Assembly: GCA_041906145.1 (NCBI GenBank) | Contig: JAYRJU010000003.1 | Coordinates: 124,001 to 188,000, forward strand | DNA length: 64,000 nucleotides | Source of the DNA: SHVO01 sp041906145 | GTDB lineage: Bacteria > Pseudomonadota > Alphaproteobacteria > Rhodospirillales > Rhodospirillaceae | Direction of reading: 5' to 3' | Part shown: positions 45,891 to 54,973 of the stretch, piece by piece | Position numbering within the stretch: position 1 is the first letter of the stretch | How the letters are laid out: each line of letters opens with the position of its first letter | The notes under the pieces: model-generated | Told to the model about the DNA's origin: nothing | Database searches by the model: none | The model's input: only the letters and a program-made list of their open reading frames with translations | Made by a program: the position numbers and the translations under genes

Positions 45891-46688
45891 TTACTTGAAA
45901 ATGCCGTTGAGCACGAAAGCCAACCGCACGCCGGATTTGTCGATCTGGTCGGTCGCGACAAGGTAGTTCTGCTCGACATAGATTTCATCGAGAACAAGGC
46001 CGCCCGGATTACCCACATACCCCGTGGGCGGCGCGCGCATGACCCACAACGTTTCTTCAGCCCAATCTTTCGCCGTGCCGATGGTCCACCGCTCGCGATT
46101 GTGCCGGTCGGCCATGTCTTGCAGGAACGGCGTATAGCCGCGACTGGGTGGATTCGGCGCTTTCAGGATCAATGAATCCCATACGGCGTGCATATCGGCC
46201 GGCTTCCCTAGAAAAGTGATTTTGATGTCCCTGCCGCCGCGATCCTCGGCGAATGCGACATTCAGAGGTTGATGGAGATCGGCCATGAGGTGCGCAAGGA
46301 ACCGTAGCGCTTCGGCGCGCGCCGCCTTCGGCGCGGTGCCGGCGATGATTTCCGTTTGACGGTCTATTTGCTCTACAATGCAACTGGCGGGCGCCTTGCA
46401 GTCGCGCGCGAGTTCGATCACGCGCGCTGTTTTGGGGACATGGATGAAATGCCATCCCGCCGTTTCCCGCCGCTTGGCGGCGGCCTCATCGGCCCACGTA
46501 CACGTATCGGCGAATTCTTCGGGTGTTTGAACGGAGAGGAGGCTGGAGACGGCCGCGCGCGCCGGCTCTGCCATCTCGCGCCACGCCTTCATGCAGGCCA
46601 TGCGATGCCCAGCGTCATCCCATGCCTGGGCGGGCGCGCCCAAGATCGCGCAAAAGCAGGCTGTTGTTGATACGAGGCGGCGGATCAT
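45891..46688 (-). CDS. S1/P1-type zinc nuclease (first of two)
   Basis: 265 residues. Signal peptide cleaved at PAQA|W; the resulting N-terminal Trp is a zinc ligand in P1 nuclease. Further ligands are in DDAGHRM, TWADE, HFIHVP, FLAHLMADLHQPL and MHAVWD. Degrades single-stranded DNA or RNA in the periplasm, releasing 5'-nucleotides for phosphate or nucleoside scavenging. Its ATG overlaps the stop of the MBL gene by 4 bases (ATGA), which fixes the start. A homologue is at 54084. Confidence 0.88.
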   Translation of the reverse strand: MIRRLVSTTACFCAILGAPAQAWDDAGHRMACMKAWREMAEPARAAVSSLLSVQTPEEFADTCTWADEAAAKRRETAGWHFIHVPKTARVIELARDCKAPASCIVEQIDRQTEIIAGTAPKAARAEALRFLAHLMADLHQPLNVAFAEDRGGRDIKITFLGKPADMHAVWDSLILKAPNPPSRGYTPFLQDMADRHNRERWTIGTAKDWAEETLWVMRAPPTGYVGNPGGLVLDEIYVEQNYLVATDQIDKSGVRLAFVLNGIFK

Positions 46689-47635
46689 CCCGTTTGCGCT
46701 CCACATAGTTCCGCCTGTTTCGCCGGCACACGCAGGATATTCGTGAGATAGTAGGCAATGGCTTTGTCGGCGTAGGCGCGTTCCGCGTCCGTCGCCATGA
46801 AGCGCCCGGCGTCTTTCCGCCATCCGTCCGCACATGACTTTACGGATGCCGTCGTGGCTGCGCAGTCGAGTAGAGCGCCGAAGGCGGTCTTGTATTCCTC
46901 GAATTCAACTCGCGTAAGACTTGGCCCATGCCCCGGAACGATCCGCTCGAAGGTTTGGGCGGACACCTTGTCGAGCGCGAGGCGCCACCCCGCGCCGCAG
47001 GCCGTATCGAAGAACGGTACGGGTGCGACAATCAGATCGCCCACGACCACCGTACGGCTTTCCGGATCATAGAGCCATGTATCGCCCGCGGTGGCCGCGA
47101 ACGGCGCGAGATGCAGTTCCAGGCGGCCGAGCTTCAAATCGCCGGCGACCGAAACATCAGGAACGAGATCCTTGCGATCTTCCAGCGCCGAAATGCCCAG
47201 GCGGACCTTCGATTTTTCATACTCGCTTACTTTGGGATCGGCCAACATGGCGCGGCTGCGGTCTAACTCCTTCATCAGAAAACCGTCGAGTGCGCCTTTT
47301 ACCGCGTCGCTGGTGTACAGCTTCGCGTTCGGAAACAGGACACGTAGTTCCTGGTTGCCGCCGCTGTGATCGAGATGCCAATGGGTGTTAACAATGGCCG
47401 AAATCGGCTTCTTGCGCTCGTAACTGTAAGCGATGATTGCGGCTTGGTGTTCAAAGTGGCGGCCGGTGTCCACGACGATAAGGCCGTCGTTATCCTCGAA
47501 GATAACGGTGTTGCCGTCGGGCGAGCGGTCGGCAGGGACCGCGCCGGGGATGACCTTCACGGGAAAGGATGATTGCGCGTGAGCCGCGGCGCTCAGCGCG
47601 CAGACCACCCCTGCGGTGAAGATTTGTTTGCGCAT
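46685..47635 (-). CDS. Exported MBL-fold metallohydrolase
   Basis: 316 residues. Signal peptide (1-20), then a metallo-beta-lactamase fold with the zinc motif THWHLDH (H85, H87, D89, H90) and a later Asp in VVGDLIV and His in VPGHGPS. The exact substrate cannot be told; many such exported enzymes are lactonases or arylsulfatase-like hydrolases. The C-terminal 60 residues form a helical extension. Translationally coupled to the nuclease downstream. Confidence 0.85.
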   Translation of the reverse strand: MRKQIFTAGVVCALSAAAHAQSSFPVKVIPGAVPADRSPDGNTVIFEDNDGLIVVDTGRHFEHQAAIIAYSYERKKPISAIVNTHWHLDHSGGNQELRVLFPNAKLYTSDAVKGALDGFLMKELDRSRAMLADPKVSEYEKSKVRLGISALEDRKDLVPDVSVAGDLKLGRLELHLAPFAATAGDTWLYDPESRTVVVGDLIVAPVPFFDTACGAGWRLALDKVSAQTFERIVPGHGPSLTRVEFEEYKTAFGALLDCAATTASVKSCADGWRKDAGRFMATDAERAYADKAIAYYLTNILRVPAKQAELCGAQTG

Positions 47636-47704
47636 GGCTAACGTCTCCCCGGCCGTCCCGCACTCAGCCGCGGGCCGCGGCCCGTTGCCGCGGCCCGAGT
47701 TTCT

Positions 47705-48610
47705 CTAAGCGCGCAGGTACTTTTCGAACCAGCCGAGTGTGCGATCCCAGGCTTCCTTCGCCGCTTTTTCGTCGTAACGCGGCGTGGTGTCGTTATGGAA
47801 ACCGTGGTTGGCGTTCGGGTAGATATGTCCCTCGTGCGGGATGTTGGCGGCCTTAAGAGCCGCTTCGTACGCGGGCCAACCTGCATTGATGCGTTCATCG
47901 AGCCCGCCGTACTGCGCGTTGATGGGGGCCTTGATCTTCGGCACGTCTTCCGGTTTCGGCTGGGCGCCGTAGAACGGAACGCCGGCATTGAAATCCGCAC
48001 CGAGGCGAACGGCCAGCGTATTCACGACGCCGCCGCCGAAACAGAAGCCGACACCGCCCAGTTTTCCGTTGCTATCGGGGTGCTTCTTAAGCCACACAGC
48101 CGCTGCAACGAAGTCTTCCGTCAATTTCGCTCGATCGATTTTCTGGAACATCGCGACCCCGGTTTCTTCGTCGCCGGGGTAGCCACCCATCGACGACAGC
48201 CCGTCCGGGGCCAGTGCGATGAAATTGGCGGTCGCGAGGCGCCGTGCCACATCCTCGACGTACGGATTCAGACCGCGGTTCTCGTGCACGACGATGACGA
48301 CAGGCAGTTTGCCTTTCATGTTGGCCGGCTTCACCAGGAGGCCCTTGATGGAACCATTGCCCTGCGGCGCGGCGATCTCCACGCGCTCACTCTTGATTCG
48401 CGCATCATTCGGCTGAACCTGAACCGCCCATGCGAAATTCGGCCGCAACATTTCCACGAGCGCCGCGCCTGTGGCGCCGGCTACCGTGAATTTCTGCGCG
48501 TGGTCGATGAAGTCGCGGCGGCTCAAGCGGCCGTGCACGTAACCATCGAGCAGGTTCAAAAGCTCCTGCGGGAAGTCCGAGGCCTTTTTGCGTTCAGAAA
48601 TATGTCCCAT
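47705..48610 (-). CDS. Dienelactone hydrolase family protein with Tat-like signal
   Basis: 301 residues. Residues 25-60 hold SRRDFIDHAQKFTVAGATG, a Tat-type signal not at the extreme N-terminus. The alpha/beta hydrolase core follows, with nucleophile Cys in GVGFCFGGG, Asp in GGLDERI and His in NANHGFH. This matches exported dienelactone hydrolases (carboxymethylenebutenolidase-like). ATG 48610 follows AGGGGAC. The MBL gene starts 69 bases downstream on the same strand. Confidence 0.87.
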   Translation of the reverse strand: MGHISERKKASDFPQELLNLLDGYVHGRLSRRDFIDHAQKFTVAGATGAALVEMLRPNFAWAVQVQPNDARIKSERVEIAAPQGNGSIKGLLVKPANMKGKLPVVIVVHENRGLNPYVEDVARRLATANFIALAPDGLSSMGGYPGDEETGVAMFQKIDRAKLTEDFVAAAVWLKKHPDSNGKLGGVGFCFGGGVVNTLAVRLGADFNAGVPFYGAQPKPEDVPKIKAPINAQYGGLDERINAGWPAYEAALKAANIPHEGHIYPNANHGFHNDTTPRYDEKAAKEAWDRTLGWFEKYLRA

Positions 48611-48855
48611 GCGAATGCGTCCCCTACATGCTGATGGTGGCGGAATAAAAGACGCGGCAGGATGGCATGGCGGACCCTGCGTGGGAAAGTTCGTGGCGGT
48701 AACATTGCGGGGTGCGGTTTGCCCGATTCGCGGTTGATCGCGGCGACGGGGCAGGCCGCATCGTGCTAACCGCATATGCGTCGAGGGCGCCGTATGGTCC
48801 CCGCCGGAACCGCTAAACGCCGCGGCCAGGCACTTTAAATGGCCCCAAAACGACA

Positions 48856-48883
48856 ACGGCCCGCCCGTTTCCGGGTGGGCCGT
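48856..48883 (-). terminator. Terminator of the tRNA-Pro gene
   Basis: A 12-bp stem with one G-T pair (48856-48867 with 48872-48883). On the minus strand it is followed by TGTCGTTTT, and it lies 27 bases past the tRNA 3' end. Confidence 0.75.
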
Positions 48884-48910
48884 ATGTGCTTGATATGTCG
48901 GGATTTTAAA

Positions 48911-48987
48911 TGGTCGGAGCGACAGGAGTCGAACCTGCGACCTCTGCCTCCCGAAAGCAGCGCTCTACCAGGCTGAGCTACGCTCCG
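48911..48987 (-). tRNA. tRNA-Pro (anticodon CGG)
   Basis: 77 bases, read on the minus strand. Acceptor CGGAGCG pairs with CGCTCCG, the D arm is GTAGCTCAGCCTGGTAGAGC, the anticodon stem CTGCT/GGCAG encloses TTCGGGA (anticodon CGG), and the T arm contains GGTTCGAGTCC. CCA is encoded. All stems close. Confidence 0.97.
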
Positions 48988-49013
48988 ATCATCGAGGCGT
49001 GCTTATAAACAGA

Positions 49014-49052
49014 GGGGCCGGGCAGCGCAAGCGCTGTCCGGCCCCTTTTTTT
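49014..49052. terminator. Strong hairpin terminator
   Basis: A 15-bp stem with one G-T pair (49014-49028 with 49031-49045), a 2-base loop and seven T on the plus strand. It lies just before the tRNA on the minus strand and after the methyltransferase-like gene, so it probably insulates the two. No plus-strand gene ends nearby. Confidence 0.8.
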
Positions 49053-49108
49053 CACCCTAACCCCTTGCCGGGAAAGGCCTCCCCCGGCGAGGGCTCGGTC
49101 TTTAGCTC

Positions 49109-49861
49109 TTACGGCTTACGGAATTTGAGGAGGAAGGAGTCCGTCTTGCCGCGCACGGCGCCGTCAAATACCGGGCTCGTGTGGTTGTCGTCGGCGTGGG
49201 CGAGCAGGTTGCTTTCGGCTTCCAGCTTGAAGCCGGCAGCCATCACTTCCTGTTTCACGACTTCCGGGCTGACACGATGCAGCTTTTCCGTGACGTCGCC
49301 GGCCGCGTCCTTGGCGGCGGCGTGGTCGATCACGATGTAGACACCACCCGGCTTCAGGGATGCGAAGATCGCCTTGTTCATGTTCGCCGTGAACGAGCCG
49401 CCGCGGTTTTTGAAGTCGTGGTAGTTCCACGAAGTCCAAGCCACATCCAGCGGCATCGCGCTCTTCATGTTCGCGAAATCGGCGATCACGACTTCGATGT
49501 TGCCGCCGTAGGCTTTATCGGCTGCGATGGCCTTCACGCCATCGGCCGCTTCAGGGCGCTTGGCGACGGCCGCGTCCGAAACGAGGGCGTATACCTTGCC
49601 CTTCGCGCCGACGGCCTTGGAGAAGATGCGGGTGAAGTAGCCGCCGCCCGGATTGATGTCGGCCACCACATCCCCGGCCTTCACGCCGGCGAAGGCCGTG
49701 ATTTCGGCGGGCTTGCGGTTCGCATCGCGCTCTTTGTCGGCGGCCGGACGGCCGGCGTCGGCGACGGCGGACTTCACGGCGTCGGAAATGGTCTGCGCAT
49801 TCGCGGCGCCGAACGCGAGGCCGGCGGCGAGGGCGATAACGCTCAATGTACGAAGCTTCAT
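49109..49861 (-). CDS. Exported methyltransferase-like protein
   Basis: 250 residues. Clear signal peptide (1-22, AFGAANAQT) before a Rossmann methyltransferase-like fold. VVADINPGGGYFTRIFSKAVG is in the place of the SAM motif I, with LKPGGVYIVIDH as motif VI. This corresponds to the COG4798 type of predicted methyltransferase. SAM is not known in the periplasm, so the protein may use the fold differently. AGGAG precedes the ATG. Confidence 0.8.
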   Translation of the reverse strand: MKLRTLSVIALAAGLAFGAANAQTISDAVKSAVADAGRPAADKERDANRKPAEITAFAGVKAGDVVADINPGGGYFTRIFSKAVGAKGKVYALVSDAAVAKRPEAADGVKAIAADKAYGGNIEVVIADFANMKSAMPLDVAWTSWNYHDFKNRGGSFTANMNKAIFASLKPGGVYIVIDHAAAKDAAGDVTEKLHRVSPEVVKQEVMAAGFKLEAESNLLAHADDNHTSPVFDGAVRGKTDSFLLKFRKP

Positions 49862-50050
49862 AGGAAAGGCTCCTCCCTGGGGGTGTGGTGGGGAGCGCAT
49901 TATACTAATCGCTCCGGTCCTGGGCAGGTCTTTCTCGACAAAAAAATGTGTTCTGCCAGGGAGTTCACGGGATGGTCATCGATCGAGGGTGACGGCGAGC
50001 AAGGCCCTGTGCCATCGTTACAATCCACCCGAAGCACCAAGGAGGGGCCC

Positions 50051-50833
50051 ATGGCCGGCGGACAAGGCAAATTCGTATGGTACGAGCTGCTGACCACCAA
50101 TCCCAAGGCGGCGGAAGCCTTCTACGGTAAGGTCTTCGGGTGGCGCATGGACCCAGGCAACGCCTCCGGCATGCCGTACACCCACATCAATGTTGGCAAT
50201 ACCCCGATCGGCGGGATCATGGAGCTGCCGGAGGAACTGAAGACGTACGGTACGCCCCCGAATTGGTCCGGCTATATCGGCGTCGATGACGTCGACGCGA
50301 TGGCTGCGAGAATCGTTGGGGCGGGTGGGACAGTCCGGCGACCGGCGGAGGACATTCCCAATGTCGGTCGATTTGCCGTCGTCGCGGATCCCGCAGGCGC
50401 CGTGTTCTTGATTTTCAAGGGCACGGGCAACGACAACATGCCGCCGCGCCCGCCGATGGGCACGCCGGGTTACGTCGACTGGAACGAAGTGCACGGCGGC
50501 GCGGCCGAAGACTCTTTCAAGTTTTACGCCGGCCTCTTTGGCTGGACGAAATCAGATGTCTTGGACATGGGGCCGGTCATGGGTCCTTATCTCATCTTCC
50601 AGATCGGCGGCATCCCTTCCGGCGGAATGATGAAGAAAACGCCGGATATGCCCATGTCGTGCTGGGTCTACTATGTGTCGGTCGACGACATCGACGCCGC
50701 GCAAAAACGCGTCACGGACAACGGCGGTACAAGTGTCTTCGGGCCGCAGGAAGTTCCGGGCGGCGCATGGATCGTACAAGCGGTCGACCCACAAGGCGCG
50801 TTCTTCGCGATGGTTGGGCCGCGCATGAAGTAG
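50051..50833 (+). CDS. VOC family protein with two glyoxalase-like domains
   Basis: 260 residues: two VOC domains (about 5-122 and 132-258), each with the typical WYELLTTNPKAAEAFYGKVFGW or WNEVHGGAAEDSFKFYAGLFGW start. Such paired VOC proteins are usually annotated as glyoxalase or dioxygenase-like; the substrate is unknown. AAGGAGGGG upstream fixes the ATG at 50051. Confidence 0.85.
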   Translation: MAGGQGKFVWYELLTTNPKAAEAFYGKVFGWRMDPGNASGMPYTHINVGNTPIGGIMELPEELKTYGTPPNWSGYIGVDDVDAMAARIVGAGGTVRRPAEDIPNVGRFAVVADPAGAVFLIFKGTGNDNMPPRPPMGTPGYVDWNEVHGGAAEDSFKFYAGLFGWTKSDVLDMGPVMGPYLIFQIGGIPSGGMMKKTPDMPMSCWVYYVSVDDIDAAQKRVTDNGGTSVFGPQEVPGGAWIVQAVDPQGAFFAMVGPRMK

Positions 50834-50856
50834 CGATGAACGCGGCATTTCATTCT

Positions 50857-50892
50857 CTGGTCATCCTGGGCGAACGCCCAGGATCCAGGGTT
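50857..50892. repeat. Dispersed palindromic repeat, copy 1
   Basis: CTGGTCATCCTGGG, a short loop, then CCCAGGATCCAGGGTT. It shares arms and flanks with the copy at 63839-63875. It resembles the short intergenic palindromic repeats common in alphaproteobacteria. Confidence 0.85.
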
Positions 50893-50910
50893 TTAATCGC
50901 GCCGCCCCAG

Positions 50911-51948
50911 CTAGTATGCGCGCTCAATACAGAAATCGATGATCTCGAGCAGCGCCGTCTTGACCGGGCTTTCGGGGAATATGCCGAGAGCGTCGCGGGC
51001 GACCGCGCCGTAATGGCGGGCGCGGTTCACGGTGTCGGCGAGGCTCGAGTGAGCCTTCATCAATTCCATGGCGCGCGCGAGATCGCCTTCCTTTTGGTCC
51101 AGCGTCTCAAGAGTGCGTTTCCAGAACGCGCGTTCGCCGTCGTCGCCGCGGCGGAAGGCTAGGATCACGGGCAGGGTAATCTTGCCTTCGCGGAAGTCGT
51201 CACCGACGGTCTTCCCCAATTCCGCTTGGCGTGCGGAATAGTCCAGCACGTCGTCGATGAGTTGGAAGGCAATGCCGAGGTTGAGGCCATAGACGCGCAA
51301 GGCTTCTTCTTCCACGTCCGGACGCTCGGCCACGACCGCGCCGATGCGCGCGGCGGCGGCAAATAACTCCGCGGTCTTCGCCTGGATCACTTCCAGATAT
51401 TGCGCTTCGCTGGTCTCAGTGTCGTTCGAGGTCAGCAACTGGTGCACTTCGCCCTCGGCGATGATCGATGACGCGCGCGAGAGGATGTGCAGCACTTTCA
51501 GCGATCCGTCCTCCACCATCAGCTCGAATGCACGGCTGAAGAGGAAGTCGCCCACCAGAACGCTCGACTGGTTGCCCCAGATCGCATTGGCGCTGCTCTG
51601 GCCCCGGCGCAATTCGCTGTCGTCCACGACGTCGTCATGCAGAAGGGTGGCGGTATGAATGAATTCTACGCAGGTCGCGAGCTTGACGTGCCGCTCGCCC
51701 GTGTAGCCGCACAGTTTGGTGGCGGCGAGGGTAAGCAGTGGACGCAGGCGCTTACCACCGGCGGCGACGATATGGCCGGCGAGCTGCGGGATCAGAGCGA
51801 CGGGACTATGCATCCGCGCCACGATCGTGCGGTTCACCGCGCGCAGGTCTTCCTCGACCAGAGCGACGAGAGAGTCGAGCGCCTTGGCTTTCGCCCGGCG
51901 GCTTGTTTCCAGATTGACGACAGTAGCCACGCGTTCATCCCATGCCAA
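50911..51948 (-). CDS. ispB: Polyprenyl diphosphate synthase (octaprenyl/decaprenyl type)
   Basis: 345 residues, all-helical trans-prenyltransferase. Both Asp-rich motifs are intact: LLHDDVVDDSE and QLIDDVLDYSA, with GGKRLRP before the first. It extends farnesyl diphosphate to the side chain of ubiquinone. Chain length cannot be read with certainty; alphaproteobacteria usually make the C50 chain. It is divergent from the kinase gene at 52268. Confidence 0.92.
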   Translation of the reverse strand: MAWDERVATVVNLETSRRAKAKALDSLVALVEEDLRAVNRTIVARMHSPVALIPQLAGHIVAAGGKRLRPLLTLAATKLCGYTGERHVKLATCVEFIHTATLLHDDVVDDSELRRGQSSANAIWGNQSSVLVGDFLFSRAFELMVEDGSLKVLHILSRASSIIAEGEVHQLLTSNDTETSEAQYLEVIQAKTAELFAAAARIGAVVAERPDVEEEALRVYGLNLGIAFQLIDDVLDYSARQAELGKTVGDDFREGKITLPVILAFRRGDDGERAFWKRTLETLDQKEGDLARAMELMKAHSSLADTVNRARHYGAVARDALGIFPESPVKTALLEIIDFCIERAY

Positions 51949-52267
51949 AGGCGGCCCGAAGACGGTAGGCCGCGACCCCAGAGTTGCCCCGGCGGCATTC
52001 TAGTTCGATGTAACCAAACTTCCTAGAACCCTGTCAGGCGCCTTTCAGCGGCAGAATTTCAGCTCTTAGGCCGCCTCCGCAGCGATGAGACGCTCTAAAT
52101 GCGCCTTCGTGCAGGTATTGCGCGGCTTACGTCAGGTGTTTTTTGTCGAAAACACTTTGCCTCGCGCCCCACTATAAAACTGCGGAACTTTACCCGGCTT
52201 CCAGCTACCATCCGCGCCAACCGCCCAATGCGCGGGTGATTGAATCTGAAGGGTACGGGGAGCACTC
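51949..52267. other. 319-base divergent intergenic region
   Basis: Between ispB (minus) and the kinase gene (plus). It holds GTGTTTT/AAAACAC, a 7-bp inverted repeat with a 6-base spacer (52136-52155). GGGGAG lies just before the TTG at 52268. No gene seen. Confidence 0.5.
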
Positions 52268-54040
52268 TTGGCCAAGGCAAAAAAACCGAAATCGACGCCG
52301 AAGCCGAAAGCCAAATCGAAGCCGGCAAAGGCCAAAAAGACCGATCCCGGTAAGAAGGTGTTTGCGCAGCCCTCTACGGCCGCGGCGCCGGCCGAGGATT
52401 CGTTTCTTGAAGCGCTGAATACCAGCCCTATCGGGGCCGCGATCTCGCGTGTCGCCGATGGTATTGTTCTGCTGGCCAATACCAGGTTGGAACGCTTTTT
52501 TGGTTTGCCCAAAGGCCGCTCGGTCGGCCTTTCCACCGCCGATTTCTTCGTTGACCCCAAGGACCGCGATCAACTCATCCAGCTCGTGCGTGAACAGGGT
52601 GGAGTCACGCGTCACTCATTGCAATTGCGTACTTCCGAGGGAAAACCGCGCCTATCGTTTATCACTAATCGGCTGATCACCTATCGCGGCGAAGCGGCCA
52701 TTCTGACCTGGGTCGAGGATCAATCCGAAGAACAACGTAAGGAGGACAGCCTCGAATTCACCTCCCGGCAGGTCGAACTCGTGAATCGGATCGCGGCCAT
52801 CGCCAACCGTGCCGTGAATTTTTACGACGCCTTGCGTCAAGGGGCCGCGGAGATCGGCGCATTTTTGGGCTGGCCTATCCGCCTCGTCTATCGCCTTACG
52901 CACGGCGAAACGCAGCGGCTTGAAATAGCAACATTCGCGCTCGCTAAAGATCTATTTGCGGATCAGTCCGTGAAATCCGCGGTGCTCGGCAAGTCCTTCG
53001 CACGCGGGGAAGATGTTCCGGGGCGTGTCCTTGAGACGGGTGCGTCCATATGGGTCGAGGACGTCTCAACTGATACGTCACTGACGCGATTTGATGAGAC
53101 GCGCAATATTATCGGTTCGGTCCTCGCTATTCCAATCAAGGCTGACAACCAGGTCGTCGCTGTGTTGGAGTTCATGAAGCAGATACCTGCTGCAGCCGAT
53201 GAACTCCTAAAACTTACGTTCGAGCGCGTCGGTTCGGAGCTTGGCCGCGTATACCTCCGCGATCAGATCACCGTCGCCTTGCAAGAGGCGCGCGCGGAGG
53301 CTGCGTCATCCGCGCGCGCAAAAGCGGGCTTCCTCGCCGCCATGGGGCACGAAGTTCGGATTCCCATGAACGGCGTCGTCGAGATGGTGGATAGGGTGCT
53401 CGAGACGGAGCTCAACGATGAACAGCGTTCGACGCTGCAGACTGCTAAGGAGTCTGGGCATGCGTTGATTAAGGTTATTAACGATATTCTCGATTTTTCC
53501 CTTATCGATGCCGGCCGACTCGCGATCGAATTTCGCGACATGTCGATCGCTAAGATCGTCGAAGAAGTATGCGCTGCGGCGCAGCCCGCTGCGGGGGATA
53601 AGGGGCTCACGCTCGTCGCGTTCGTCGATCCCAAAATGCCGAATTGGGTGAAGGGCGATCCATTGCGCGTGCGCCAGATCCTCTCCAATCTTGTAGACAA
53701 TGCTGTGAAGTTTTCACGAGCGGGTGAAATTGTCGTATCCGCGGATTGCCTCGCAGGTGATCGCGGCGAAGTGCGTTTCACCGTCAAGGATCAAGGCATT
53801 GGCATCGCTCCGCAGGCCCGGCGGCATCTGTTCGAGGAGTTCTCGGCAAAGGACCATTCGACGCATGGTTACGGAGGAACCGGTCTCGGGCTTGCCATCA
53901 GCGAACGTCTCACATCCCTGATGGGCGGCGAGATCGGGGTGGAGAGCGTTCTTGGCGAAGGCTCGAACTTCCATTTCACACTGCCGTTTGGGGCGGCGGA
54001 TGTGGCGCCGGAGGGCGCAGGCCCGAGTGAACGCCCCTAA
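52268..54040 (+). CDS. PAS-GAF histidine kinase with basic N-terminal tail
   Basis: 590 residues, no membrane segment. A Lys/Pro/Ala-rich tail (1-32, MAKAKKPKSTPKPKAKSKPA), a PAS domain (about 45-160), a GAF domain (175-325), then HisKA with MGHEVRIPMNGVVEM (the usual Thr of the H-box is Ile) and an HATPase with LSNLVDNAVKF, DQGIGIAP and GGTGLGLAISERL. The TTG start fits GGGGAG six bases upstream; no ATG lies nearby. No partner regulator is adjacent. The tail recalls those of the PAS-GGDEF protein and GlyQ. Confidence 0.87.
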   Translation: MAKAKKPKSTPKPKAKSKPAKAKKTDPGKKVFAQPSTAAAPAEDSFLEALNTSPIGAAISRVADGIVLLANTRLERFFGLPKGRSVGLSTADFFVDPKDRDQLIQLVREQGGVTRHSLQLRTSEGKPRLSFITNRLITYRGEAAILTWVEDQSEEQRKEDSLEFTSRQVELVNRIAAIANRAVNFYDALRQGAAEIGAFLGWPIRLVYRLTHGETQRLEIATFALAKDLFADQSVKSAVLGKSFARGEDVPGRVLETGASIWVEDVSTDTSLTRFDETRNIIGSVLAIPIKADNQVVAVLEFMKQIPAAADELLKLTFERVGSELGRVYLRDQITVALQEARAEAASSARAKAGFLAAMGHEVRIPMNGVVEMVDRVLETELNDEQRSTLQTAKESGHALIKVINDILDFSLIDAGRLAIEFRDMSIAKIVEEVCAAAQPAAGDKGLTLVAFVDPKMPNWVKGDPLRVRQILSNLVDNAVKFSRAGEIVVSADCLAGDRGEVRFTVKDQGIGIAPQARRHLFEEFSAKDHSTHGYGGTGLGLAISERLTSLMGGEIGVESVLGEGSNFHFTLPFGAADVAPEGAGPSERP

Positions 54041-54083
54041 AGTAGAGGTCAGCGATCCCGGTTTATTGGAATTTCAACCGAAT

Positions 54084-54968
54084 ATGGGGCGGAAAGTGCG
54101 CTGTCGGCTGCAGGAGAATATAAACAGTAAGCCTAAGCTGTGCGGCAAAACGCACAGAGAGCTATATTCGACCGTCCTCATGAGCGCCCTTATGCTCGGA
54201 ACGGCGGCGCCCGCGCCGGCGTTTGCCTGGGGCGACCTCGGTCACCGTATGGTCTGCAACAAGACCTGGGACGATCTCACCGAAGAAGCGCGGGCCAAGG
54301 TGCTCGATATCCTCGATTTCACGACGCGGGAGGCGTTCGCGGACTCCTGCAATTGGGCCGATGCGTACCGCGAAGGGCACCGCGAAACCGGACCGTGGCA
54401 CTACGTCAGCGTGCCCAAGGGGGCCACCGAAGTGATCATGGAGCGCGACTGCCCGGCCGAGGCCAGTTGCGCTGTACGCGAGATCGAGCGCCAGTTCGAG
54501 ATTTTGAAAAGTCCGGTCCCCAAAGCCGAGCGCGCTCAGGCGCTAATGTTCCTGGCTCACTTCGTCGGGGACCTCCACCAGCCGCTGCACACCGGTTTCG
54601 CCGAGGATCGCCGCGGCACGATGCTGAAGGCCACTTTCTTCGGGGAGGAGTGGACGATGCATGGCATCTGGGACTATGCGCTCGTCGAATATGAGCATAA
54701 GGGCGACGAGAAAGCGCCGGTGCGTTTCCGACCTGTGATGTCGTCCAGTCATACTTTCGCCTGGGTGGATGCGCCGCCTCTAACCTGGGCGAACGAGAGT
54801 CTGACCATTCTGCGCAGTCCCGCCACCGGTTACGTCGGCAATCCCGGCGGACTTGAGTTTGGCGAAATCTACGTGACGCAGAACCGGCCCATCGTGCTCG
54901 ATCAGATTGCCAAGGCCGGCGTGCGCCTCGCGCGCCTGCTCGAGCGGGCGATGAAGCACTATCCCTGA
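54084..54968 (+). CDS. S1/P1-type zinc nuclease (second of two)
   Basis: 294 residues, homologous to the protein at 45891. The signal ends APAFA|W, again leaving Trp as first residue; metal sites are in GDLGHRM, NWADAY, HYVSVP, FLAHFVGDLHQPLH and MHGIWDY. The end (PATGYVGNPGGLEFGEIYV) is nearly the same as in the first copy. The start is uncertain: ATG 54084 gives a long basic n-region, while ATG 54180 would leave a signal of only 16 residues. The DUF2007 gene follows after 5 bases. Confidence 0.85.
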   Translation: MGRKVRCRLQENINSKPKLCGKTHRELYSTVLMSALMLGTAAPAPAFAWGDLGHRMVCNKTWDDLTEEARAKVLDILDFTTREAFADSCNWADAYREGHRETGPWHYVSVPKGATEVIMERDCPAEASCAVREIERQFEILKSPVPKAERAQALMFLAHFVGDLHQPLHTGFAEDRRGTMLKATFFGEEWTMHGIWDYALVEYEHKGDEKAPVRFRPVMSSSHTFAWVDAPPLTWANESLTILRSPATGYVGNPGGLEFGEIYVTQNRPIVLDQIAKAGVRLARLLERAMKHYP

Positions 54969-54973
54969 ATACG

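Noticed and set aside
49181..50050. Upstream part of a long plus-strand frame joined to the VOC gene
   Set aside because: It runs antisense through the exported methyltransferase-like gene. The VOC family starts at 50051 behind a clear ribosome site.
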